A DNA stretch of 36,236 nucleotides. Source: Bacteroidaceae bacterium (GTDB lineage: Bacteria; Bacteroidota; Bacteroidia; Bacteroidales; Bacteroidaceae). Positions 30,357 through 36,236 of this stretch are shown in pieces. The notes under the pieces are model-generated. The model did no database searches, had not been told where the DNA came from, and saw only the letters and a program-made list of their open reading frames with translations. Made by a program: the position numbers and the translations under genes. Position 1 is the first letter of the stretch; the number at the start of each line of letters is the position of its first letter. Location: contig JAFZFF010000051.1 of assembly GCA_017556045.1 (NCBI GenBank), forward strand, positions 1 through 36,236, written 5' to 3'.

Positions 30357-30418
30357 ACATTCTCGTTCTCGAAACAAAGTGTCGCTATTTCTTTGCTCTT
30401 CGCTTACTTCTTGAAAAT
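30357..30418. repeat. Dispersed repeat, right-end fragment after the YhcG gene
   Basis: GACATTCTCGTTCTCGAAACAAAGTGTCGC and the following CTTCGCTTACTTCTTG region match the right end of copy 1 (about 6074-6130), directly after the nuclease stop codon. The part with the hairpin is missing here. Confidence 0.65.
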
Positions 30419-30423
30419 TCCTT

Positions 30424-30609
30424 GAGAGCCTGTTTGGTTTTTATTCCGAGTTTAGTTGAGAGGTGTTTTTGAGTAGATTTACCCTCTCGGTTCGCAGCGA
30501 ATAGTGGTCTATTTGCAAGAATTGAGAGAGTAAAGATGCCGAAAAGACACTCAAATAAACGGGAAAGTAGACTTAATTCTATATAAACGATAAAAACAAA
30601 CAGTCTCTC
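30424..30609. repeat. Short element with 19-20 bp inverted ends
   Basis: The left end 30424-30443 (GAGAGCCTGTTTGGTTTTTA) and right end 30591-30609 (TAAAAACAAACAGTCTCTC) are inverted copies with two differences. Weaker complementarity (GTGTTTTTGAGT against ACTCAAATAAAC) continues inward. It may be a small non-autonomous element. A 91-residue minus-strand frame across it has no recognisable family. The remaining DNA from 30610 to 30860 shows nothing I recognise. Confidence 0.4.
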
Positions 30610-30859
30610 ACTACCCGTAAGGCGATAGAACTCCCATATATTCCCAATTATGCACCACAAAAGTGTACTTCATAAGCAAAAGTGCACGAAAAAGGTGTAC
30701 TCTGGCATGAAACTTTTTACTTTCGGGGAAGAAAAAGGGAAATAAACAATTGATAGAGGCCATTCATGGTATTGTCGTATTTACTTTTGGCCTGCATCAG
30801 ATGATAACCTTGACCGAAGGGAAAGTAAACGAATAAGGATTATTGGAGCATAAATCCAC

Positions 30860-30905
30860 AGGAGGCTTTCGAAGTACGCCTACGCCTATTCTTCGAAAGC
30901 CTTCT
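30860..30905 (-). repeat. Conserved-loop hairpin, copy 3 (different stem)
   Basis: 15-nt arms (30860-30874 and 30891-30905) with a single mismatch; the inner 12 pairs (CTTCGAAAGCCT with AGGCTTTCGAAG) are perfect. The minus-strand loop AATAGGCGTAGGCGTA differs by one base from copies 1 and 2, while the stem sequence is different. Confidence 0.65.
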
Positions 30906-30989
30906 ATGTATTTGTTCTATTATCTCGGGCACATACCCTAAACCCCACAGGCTAGTGGATATTTTTTATAGGAACAAAAATCTGTATTG

Positions 30990-31283
30990 CTATTTTATGT
31001 TCTTCTTCGTATAAGCCATAAAGACAGTAGCAACGTTTTGGTCTATATTCATGTCTGCTCCTTCTACATCTGCAATAATAGATGCTGTTTTTTGTTTTAT
31101 TTGTTCATCGATACCATCTATTTTGAAAGAATCAAGGATTTCATAAATACCATTCCAATCATTTTTCTTAAACATAGAATAGTTCAAGCTTATTACATCA
31201 CACCATTCGTTCAGTTTTTCTGGCAAAATGTTACTTTCAGAGCAGAATGCCTCTAATTGTTCTTTGATTTTTTTCATATTCAT
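30990..31283 (-). CDS. Hypothetical 97-residue protein
   Basis: A small, predicted soluble and alpha-helical protein (MNMKKIKEQLEAFCSESNILPEKLNEWCDVI...). It has no signal peptide, no transmembrane segment and no motif I recognise. A second in-frame ATG two codons in (31277) is an alternative start. It begins 19 bp after the stop of the coiled-coil lipoprotein on the same strand and is probably co-transcribed. The short gap suggests a cytoplasmic partner or passenger of the lipoprotein, but this is only positional. AT-rich like its neighbour. Confidence 0.6.
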   Translation of the reverse strand: MNMKKIKEQLEAFCSESNILPEKLNEWCDVISLNYSMFKKNDWNGIYEILDSFKIDGIDEQIKQKTASIIADVEGADMNIDQNVATVFMAYTKKNIK

Positions 31284-31302
31284 TGTAAATGTTTATTAAT
31301 TA

Positions 31303-33924
31303 TTAAAAATCATAAGGTTCAATTTGTTTCTTGTATTTTGACCAAATTGAATGTTTTATATAAATGTCATAAGAATTTCTTGGCACGTATATTTTTGTTT
31401 TATCATTAAGATTGTCTTCATTACTATTGCTAATCTTCAACGTAGGTGGGGTTGTAGGTTTACAATATATACCTTCTAAATTTTCGCAAAGATAAAAAGC
31501 GGCAACTCCGATTTCTGTGACATTTTCGGGGATTGTTATACTTTTGAGAGAAGAGCAACTTCGGAATGCTGCACTTCCAACGGTAGTCACCCCATTAGGC
31601 AACTCAATTCTTTGAAGATTTGAACAATTACCAAAAGCCTGATGACCTATTATCATCATGTTTTCAGGCAACTCAATTTTCCATAATTTTTCACAACCAA
31701 GAAAAGCCATCATGGGAAGTTCTGTGATACTTGTGAAATAGTTAAATTCCGGGAAAGAAGTTATATCACGAGCATTAGAAAATTTACCAGTTATATCAGT
31801 TACTGCAGCAGCCTCCTCATATGAAAGTTCGCCATCATTGTTTGTATCCCAATATTTACAACAAAGAATCTTTGTTTGTAAATCCTCGAACGGGATAATG
31901 TAATTAGGTGTCATTGCCACATATTCCGAGGATATGTTTGCTTTATTATCAGAGATTTGAAGCACTAAACTTGCATCTTGTTGCTCTACATAAAACTCAT
32001 CATTCAAGTTTGCCCCCGATACAGTTATAGAAATAATTCCATTTGCTGCATCAGCCTCGAAGCTTGTAACAGGTAAATCAATAAAGTTTACGGCACGAGT
32101 TTTAGTATACACAGCTTTTACGCTCAAGGCATTTCTCCACAATTTGGACAAGTCCTTCACTGCACTTTTAGGAGAAATAATAAAATCTAAGTCTGCCGTT
32201 TTGCTTACATAATCCATAGTAGCCTTGCCATCACTGTACTTGGGTATATATGAAACAGATTGAATACGTGAAAGCAGTGCGGATATTTGCTCTTTTATTT
32301 CTGCGATTTCATTTTGAATAGAAGCTATAGAGCTTTTAATAGCAGCAACCTCATCCTCCAATGAGGAAACTCTTGTGTCAAGGGCTTCAAGACTATTGTT
32401 TATTGCAGCAACTTCTGCATCAATGCGTGAATTGATTGTTGCAACAGAGTTGTCAAGTTTACCTTCTAATGTAGAGATAGATTTGCTTATCAACTCTGTA
32501 TATGCTGCAGTCACCTCACTCTTGGTGACATCTATAGCATCTTTCAGATTTGAAATATTGCGTGCATTTTCTGCAATAGCAGAAGCATTATTATTGATTG
32601 CAACACTATTTGCTGCAAGAATTTCTGCGTTATTGGCAATAGCTTTGGCATTATCTGCTATGGCAGTTGCATTAACTGCGATAGCATTGGCATTGGCCGT
32701 ATTGCTTGTCTTCTCCATCTTGTCCTCAACATCAGCAATCAGTTGCTTGTTTTCTGCAATAAGTGCAGCATTGGCCTCTATCGCCTTCTTGTTCTCTTCG
32801 TATTTTTCTCCATTTGCAACTATAACTTTTGCATTCTCTATGATAGCTGAAGCATTGGTAGAGATTGACTCGGCATTGTTGGCTATGCTTGATGCATTCT
32901 CAGCAACTTCAGCACTCAATGACGTTAAGTCATTGCGAAGCGAAGTTATAAGACCCTGGTTTGCAGTAATCTTATCGGTAAGGGATTGCGACAATGAAGA
33001 TACAAGACTCTCTATATAAATCTTTTGTGTAGATAATTTACCTTCAAGTTCTGCGCTCAATGTAGCGATGAGAGCATCAATCTGAGCAATGGTGTAATAG
33101 TTTGCCAATTGCTCATTTATCCATTGCTTCATAGATGTTTCAAGAGTGGAAATAGCATTCTTAATCTCTTCAGTATATGCTCTGGTTATTTCCGCTTTGG
33201 CCGTAGCGATAGCAGACACATATGAACTTGTGATTTCTGTCACTGAGGCAGCCAACTCCTCTTGCAAGCCCTTAACGGCTGTTTCGATATCTGCTGAGAT
33301 CTTTTCGTTTAGTCGTGTCTCAAGTTCTACGATTGAGGTATTGAGGTTTTCAATCTGAATTTTAACAGTAGCTATCTCATCGCACAGAGCGTTATATTGT
33401 TCGATTGTAGCAAAAGTAGTAGAAGCCCAATCCTTGGTATTCCGAAGTTCTGTATCAACATAGACTCTTAATGCCTCAATCTTAATCTCCAACTCTCCAT
33501 CCTTAGCCTTAAGGGTATCAATTGCAGAATTAATTTGTACTAATTCATTATTTGTTTCAAACTTGAGCGCCTCTAATTGCGCCAATACATCAGCCTTTAC
33601 AATGGCTATTTCGCTTTGTGTTGCATTGACAGAATCTTGTAATTCAGCTTGTACTTCATCTATGCGTGAGTTAGTTGTATTAATCGAATTCTGTAGCTCA
33701 GTAGCAGTAGACTCCAATGCTGTGATATAACTTTTCAGTTCTACATCCGTAGTCTCCAAATCAGTTATTGAGGAGTTTATACGAGCGATTTGTTCGTTGA
33801 TAGTAGGAATAGTTGTACTTTCCAATGCTGTAACACGGCTGTCAAGTGCTTCGATAGCATCTTCAATCTTTTGGCAACCAGACAATGTAAGGGTTGCTAG
33901 AAGAACAAAAAGTAATTTTCTCAT
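31303..33924 (-). CDS. Surface lipoprotein with long coiled coil and BspA-type leucine-rich repeats
   Basis: 873 residues. Lipobox LSGC17, then about 540 residues of coiled coil (IEDAIEALDSRVTALEST onward). Its middle repeats an N-A-x-x-I-A-x-N-A pattern (AIAVNATAIADNAKAIANNAEILAANSVAINNNASAIAENA), the Asn-rich heptad type of trimeric fibre stalks. A beta-rich region with no family I can name (about 560-685) and an EF-hand-like DTNNDGELSYEE near 692-704 follow. Last come three or four BspA-type LRR_5 repeats (LPENMMIIGHQAFGNCSNLQRIELPNGV...) at about 735-815. BspA-like proteins mediate adhesion or glycan/protein binding. I infer an outer-surface fibre with an LRR tip. It is preceded by a structured RNA-like element and followed by a 97-residue gene. 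AT-rich, probably accessory. Confidence 0.8.
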   Translation of the reverse strand: MRKLLFVLLATLTLSGCQKIEDAIEALDSRVTALESTTIPTINEQIARINSSITDLETTDVELKSYITALESTATELQNSINTTNSRIDEVQAELQDSVNATQSEIAIVKADVLAQLEALKFETNNELVQINSAIDTLKAKDGELEIKIEALRVYVDTELRNTKDWASTTFATIEQYNALCDEIATVKIQIENLNTSIVELETRLNEKISADIETAVKGLQEELAASVTEITSSYVSAIATAKAEITRAYTEEIKNAISTLETSMKQWINEQLANYYTIAQIDALIATLSAELEGKLSTQKIYIESLVSSLSQSLTDKITANQGLITSLRNDLTSLSAEVAENASSIANNAESISTNASAIIENAKVIVANGEKYEENKKAIEANAALIAENKQLIADVEDKMEKTSNTANANAIAVNATAIADNAKAIANNAEILAANSVAINNNASAIAENARNISNLKDAIDVTKSEVTAAYTELISKSISTLEGKLDNSVATINSRIDAEVAAINNSLEALDTRVSSLEDEVAAIKSSIASIQNEIAEIKEQISALLSRIQSVSYIPKYSDGKATMDYVSKTADLDFIISPKSAVKDLSKLWRNALSVKAVYTKTRAVNFIDLPVTSFEADAANGIISITVSGANLNDEFYVEQQDASLVLQISDNKANISSEYVAMTPNYIIPFEDLQTKILCCKYWDTNNDGELSYEEAAAVTDITGKFSNARDITSFPEFNYFTSITELPMMAFLGCEKLWKIELPENMMIIGHQAFGNCSNLQRIELPNGVTTVGSAAFRSCSSLKSITIPENVTEIGVAAFYLCENLEGIYCKPTTPPTLKISNSNEDNLNDKTKIYVPRNSYDIYIKHSIWSKYKKQIEPYDF

Positions 33925-33966
33925 ATGCTTTTATTTATAGTTATGTTTGTGTGTTGATTATGCCAA

Positions 33967-34002
33967 ATAAAAAAAGGCGTGAAACCATCCGTTACTCGCC
34001 TT
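33967..34002 (-). terminator. Intrinsic terminator just upstream of the lipoprotein gene
   Basis: On the minus strand AAGGCG (33997-34002) pairs with CGCCTT (33974-33979), with partial pairing inside the 17-nt loop. Seven T follow (33969-33975). It ends about 45 bp before the lipoprotein start codon. Confidence 0.6.
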
Positions 34003-34125
34003 AATTCCAGGTTACCGCCAAGTGACCTTACACGCAACAAGCAATGAATAGTTCACACCCAATCGGGGTGAACTCCCAGTCTGCTTGTTCTCGCGTGTCG
34101 AAAATTGGCGGTATTCGGAATCAAG
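33967..34125 (-). ncRNA. Candidate structured RNA or leader element
   Basis: A nested hairpin of 126 nt with about 39 pairs. CTTaATTCC/GGAATcAAG (34000-34008 with 34117-34125), ACCGCCAA/TTGGCGGT (34014-34021 with 34105-34112), ACACGC/GCGTGT (34030-34035 with 34093-34098), AACAAGCA/TGCTTGTT (34036-34043 with 34082-34089) and GTTCACaCCC/GGGGTGAAC (34051-34060 with 34065-34073, loop AATC) are stacked with small internal loops. The minus strand ends in the terminator at 33967-34002. It could be a free small RNA or an attenuating leader of the lipoprotein gene. I cannot match it to a named Rfam family with confidence. No strong promoter was seen. Confidence 0.5.
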
Positions 34126-34580
34126 AGAACAAGAGCCAAAAGCTCCATATCTATATTTATCAAGAACGAACGGGACGCGTTAATAAATTCTGAATTTTGA
34201 ATTATTAATTCTGAATGGTTCAGTGACGTTATCACTATCACAAACCTTCACGAAAGCGTCTGTCCGGGTTTACTTCATAGGCAATTCGTTTTATTCGTTA
34301 ATACTATAATCGTTTACTGCGACAAAATTATCAAAAATCTATGGAACACAAAACATTCCGTAAGATTGTTTTTGTTCGTTTCGGTTCTTTCTCTAATTCC
34401 AAAGTTCGCGCATGTTCTCCTCATCGTCCTTTTTGCTGTACGTACGTTGACGAAAAATTTCAGTTTTTGGATCTATTTGTGTTTTCCTTTATTAAGCGAA
34501 GGTGTCGGTAGTTGGACGTAATCACATGAACAATAATCAAATACCGACCGAGACCTGGTATCGGTGGGGTGTCGGTCGCT
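34126..34580. other. Non-coding stretch, no gene seen
   Basis: AT-rich DNA with filler repeats (AATTCTGAATTTTGAATTATTAATTCTGAAT-like sequence near 34187-34217), a small AGTGA/TCACT inverted repeat near 34221-34235, and GTCGGT repeats near 34503-34576. The frame opening at 34502 consists of the repeats that follow and is not credible as a gene. Confidence 0.6.
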
Positions 34581-34618
34581 GCTTACACCTGCATCCAGAA
34601 ATTTTTGCAGGTGTAAGC
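34581..34618. repeat. 13-bp perfect inverted repeat
   Basis: GCTTACACCTGCA (34581-34593) and TGCAGGTGTAAGC (34606-34618) enclose a 12-nt loop ending in TTTT. No T tract follows on the plus strand, so it is not a standard terminator. Confidence 0.7.
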
Positions 34619-34628
34619 GATAATAAAC

Positions 34629-34753
34629 GGCTGCTCGTTTTTCAGAAAAGGGAAAGGCGTTTGCACAGAAACGAACAGCCCTTTTCTGAAAAAGGCATGT
34701 TCGTTCCTGAAAAAAGGGAAAGCCGTTTGTCTCTAAAGGGCTGTTCGTTTTTC
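34629..34753. repeat. Repeat cluster with competing hairpins
   Basis: TTTTTCAGAAAAGGG (34638-34652) is the exact reverse complement of 34679-34693. AAACGAACAGCCC (34669-34681) pairs perfectly with GGGCTGTTCGTTT (34738-34750) and, with one mismatch, with 34629-34640. A degenerate direct copy (GTTCGTTCCTGAAAAAAGGG) lies at 34699-34718. The pairings overlap and so exclude each other. Confidence 0.65.
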
Positions 34754-34826
34754 ACTAAGCACAAATAAAATGGTACAAATCTCGAGCAAAATTGTACAAA
34801 GTACTTTCTCGGGAACTGGGGATTCT

Positions 34827-35113
34827 AAGGTGAAAAAAGTTCATTTTTGGGGTGGCATGGCTGTGCTGCGGAGCTCGCTGCCAACGAAAACGTTAACGAA
34901 AACGAAAACTTCCATCCGGTAGGTAATTGTCCTTTGTCAATTGTCAAAGTTCGTGCCAACGAGCGCAACCTTTAGGTCGACGCCCGAAGGGGCTGAAGTC
35001 AATGCAAGTTTACTTGCGATTTCTCAGCGAGTGCAGCCGAACTAAAAACGAAGTTTAATTTGCGAGCTATGCTCGCATGCCATGCCACCCCAAAAATAAA
35101 CTTTTATCACCTT
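34827..35113. mobile_element. MITE-like 287-bp element with 35-bp inverted ends
   Basis: The arms 34827-34861 and 35079-35113 are inverted copies with two mismatches. They share AAGGTGA at the tip and TTTTTGGGGTGGCATGGC inside. The centre has no open frame of note, but carries AACGAAAACGTTAACGAAAACG, a GCGAGC-TAT-GCTCGC hairpin next to the right arm, and a filler sequence TTGTCCTTTGTCAATTGTC. A target-site duplication was not evident. It could be a non-autonomous transposable element or a long structured RNA. Confidence 0.5.
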
Positions 35114-35265
35114 GGATATGGGTGTTTGGGGCGAAATATTCAGATTTAGGGGCGAAACTATTACAATTGACAAATGAGAATTGATAATTGATAATTAACT
35201 AATTTACAATCCTATCTGAATCAGACGGCTATGATAGGTTTACCAAAGCCTTTCGTTACAGAAAA
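35114..35265. other. AT-rich non-coding DNA with GGGGCGAAA and AATTGATAATTGATAA repeats
   Basis: GGGGCGAAA occurs twice (about 35138-35160), followed by AATTGACAAATGAGAATTGATAATTGATAATTAAC, a filler type common in Bacteroides intergenic DNA. No gene is seen. Confidence 0.5.
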
Positions 35266-35306
35266 AGCCTTTGTCTGATTTTTCAAACAAAAGGCTCTGA
35301 TTTTTT
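35266..35306. terminator. Bidirectional terminator-like hairpin
   Basis: AGCCTTTGT (35266-35274) pairs with ACAAAAGGCT (35287-35296) with a one-base bulge. CTGATTTTTT follows on the plus strand and TTTTTC on the minus strand. The transcript it serves is unknown. Confidence 0.45.
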
Positions 35307-35469
35307 ATACATCAACGCTTCGCGGTGCATACATGTAATGATTGTATTGCACGTATGCAATAAAAAAATTGCGTGAAGAGATTTTTTGTAAAACCTATAG
35401 ACTTTTTCTGAAATCTATACAGACATCAAATGTGTCTACCTATACCAGTATAAGACTGGATAAAATAAA

Positions 35470-35499
35470 GAGGGTGTGTCTCACGTGAGACACACCCTC
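35470..35499 (-). terminator. Perfect 30-bp palindrome, terminator of fba
   Basis: GAGGGTGTGTCTCAC (35470-35484) is followed directly by its reverse complement (35485-35499). Read on the minus strand it is followed by TTTATTTTATC, 23 bp after the aldolase stop codon. Confidence 0.75.
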
Positions 35500-35522
35500 A
35501 AATTTCTTTGTCCGCTAATGGA

Positions 35523-36236
35523 TTAAGCGAGCTTGTTGTCTGAACCGAGTACGTTCACAATCTTGTGTACATACTGCTTCTTCATGTTCTCACGAGCGGG
35601 GCCGAGATACTTACGGGGGTCAAACTCAGCGGGCTTGGTAGCAAATACCTCACGGATAGCAGCAGTCATAGCGAGACGGCTATCAGAGTCGATATTGATC
35701 TTGCATACAGCCAAAGATGCTGCCTTACGCAACTCCTCCTCGGGGATACCGATAGCATCCTTCAATGCACCACCGTACTTGTTGATTGTCTCAACCTCTT
35801 CCTGGGGAACTGAAGATGAACCGTGGAGAACGATGGGGAAGCCGGGGAGCTCCTTCATGCAACCCTCGAGTACGTCGAATGCCAAGGGGGGAGGTACGAG
35901 TACACCCTTCTCGTTGCGTGTGCACTGCTCGGGCTTGAACTTGTTAGCACCGTGTGAAGTACCGATTGAGATAGCCAAGCTGTCGCAACCAGTCTTAGTT
36001 ACGAAGTCAACAACCTCCTCGGGACGTGTGTATGTGTGGTGCTCAGCTACTACGTCATCCTCAACACCAGCAAGGATACCGAGCTCACCCTCAACAGTTA
36101 CGTCGAACTGGTGTGCATACTCAACAACCTTCTTTGTGAGAGCTACGTTCTCCTCGTAGGGGAGGTGTGAACCGTCGATCATCACTGAAGAGAAGCCCAT
36201 GTCGATGCAAGACTTACATGTCTCGAAGCTATCACC
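35523..36236 (-). CDS. fba: Class II fructose-1,6-bisphosphate aldolase, C-terminal part
   Basis: 237 residues of the zinc-dependent glycolytic aldolase that splits fructose-1,6-bisphosphate into dihydroxyacetone phosphate and glyceraldehyde-3-phosphate. The window edge cuts off about the first 95 residues (the family is about 330 long). Reading in from the edge gives GDSFETCKSCIDMGFSSVMIDGS. VEGELG, the metal-site AEHHTYTRPEE, SIGTSHG, IVLHGSSSVP and NIDSDSRLAMTAAIREVF are the family's active-site loops. No defect is visible. A perfect palindromic terminator follows. Codon use is strongly biased, as expected for a highly expressed gene. Confidence 0.93.
   Translation of the reverse strand, partial: GDSFETCKSCIDMGFSSVMIDGSHLPYEENVALTKKVVEYAHQFDVTVEGELGILAGVEDDVVAEHHTYTRPEEVVDFVTKTGCDSLAISIGTSHGANKFKPEQCTRNEKGVLVPPPLAFDVLEGCMKELPGFPIVLHGSSSVPQEEVETINKYGGALKDAIGIPEEELRKAASLAVCKINIDSDSRLAMTAAIREVFATKPAEFDPRKYLGPARENMKKQYVHKIVNVLGSDNKLA

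Larger units (their letters stand above)
29069..30377. repeat. 25-bp direct repeats flanking the YhcG gene
   Basis: Left copy 29069-29093 and right copy 30353-30377 agree at 24 of 25 positions, including TTCTCGTTCTCGAAACAA. They enclose about 1.26 kb containing only the palindrome, promoter and nuclease gene. The same 25 bp occurs once, uninterrupted, at 6071-6095 in repeat copy 1. Confidence 0.75.

Noticed and set aside
30385-30660. 91-residue minus-strand reading frame (ends LKEFSRSKRRAKK)
   Set aside because: It crosses the dispersed repeat fragment and the inverted-end element; the composition looks like translated intergenic DNA and no family is recognised.
34000-34125. Integron attC site or retron msr/msd for the nested hairpin
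   Set aside because: No integrase or reverse transcriptase is in the window, and the attC core bases (GTTRRRY/RYYYAAC) are not arranged at the hairpin ends.
34502-34768. 88-residue plus-strand reading frame
   Set aside because: It runs entirely through hairpins and repeated TTCGTTTTTCAGAAAAGGG-like units; the protein resembles nothing and has no promoter or start context.

Overview
The window looks like a chromosomal segment of a Bacteroidales bacterium (Bacteroidaceae/Prevotellaceae-like; genus not determinable by eye). The signs are promoters of the Bacteroidetes type (TTTG, about 20 bp, TAnnTTTG), few purine-rich ribosome-binding sites, a type IX secretion (gliding-motility-type) C-terminal domain, a BspA-like leucine-rich-repeat lipoprotein, GH92/GH5/GH51/GH2 glycan-degrading enzymes, a GT3 glycogen synthase, and a DUF4492-cydA-cydB cluster. 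No tRNA, rRNA or CRISPR array was recognised.

Layout. 1-1973 (minus): glycogen synthase followed by the first 38 codons of an alpha-glucan phosphorylase. 2262-5728 (plus): a mannan-directed pair of lipoproteins, GH5 endo-mannanase and GH92 alpha-mannosidase, ending in a strong terminator. 5856-6560: a repeat copy and an IS982 transposase remnant. 6641-12658 (minus): an operon with ATGA overlaps or short gaps, carrying a T9SS-type cargo protein, uvrA, a GH51 arabinofuranosidase and a CE1-like esterase. 12845-15799 (minus): a GH2 glycosidase and a probable outer-membrane barrel protein. 15961-21656 (plus): a RecB/AddA-like helicase-nuclease, then a malic enzyme-phosphotransacetylase fusion. 21926-24605 (minus): a nitrilase-family amidase, then a RelA/SpoT homologue whose synthetase motifs are degenerate. 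24796-28740 (plus): DUF4492 protein, cydA, cydB and a ketopantoate-reductase-like gene. 28741-35522: an AT-richer, repeat-laden accessory region with a YhcG/DUF1016 PD-(D/E)XK nuclease, a 97-residue protein, a coiled-coil/LRR surface lipoprotein and 1.6 kb of structured non-coding DNA. 35523-36236 (minus): the 3' part of class II fructose-bisphosphate aldolase.

Function. The conserved parts are housekeeping genes (glycogen turnover, nucleotide excision repair, stringent response, microaerobic respiration, glycolysis) interleaved with polysaccharide-degrading enzymes exported by Sec or lipoprotein signals. They resemble fragments of carbohydrate-utilisation loci without SusC/SusD.

The most unusual material is in the accessory region. 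The YhcG nuclease gene sits between 25-bp near-identical direct repeats that belong to a larger repeat, which also occurs uninterrupted 23 kb away. The gene carries two perfect long palindromes in frame (each encoding RQAVAV) and a third just upstream. Nearby lie three hairpins with a nearly invariant 16-nt loop but different, still complementary stems. A separate structured element of about 160 nt with an intrinsic terminator sits immediately upstream of the coiled-coil lipoprotein, and a MITE-like 287-bp inverted-repeat element lies beyond it. These are candidates for a repeat-associated nuclease system and for an undescribed Bacteroidales RNA. Function is inferred throughout and nothing was tested.
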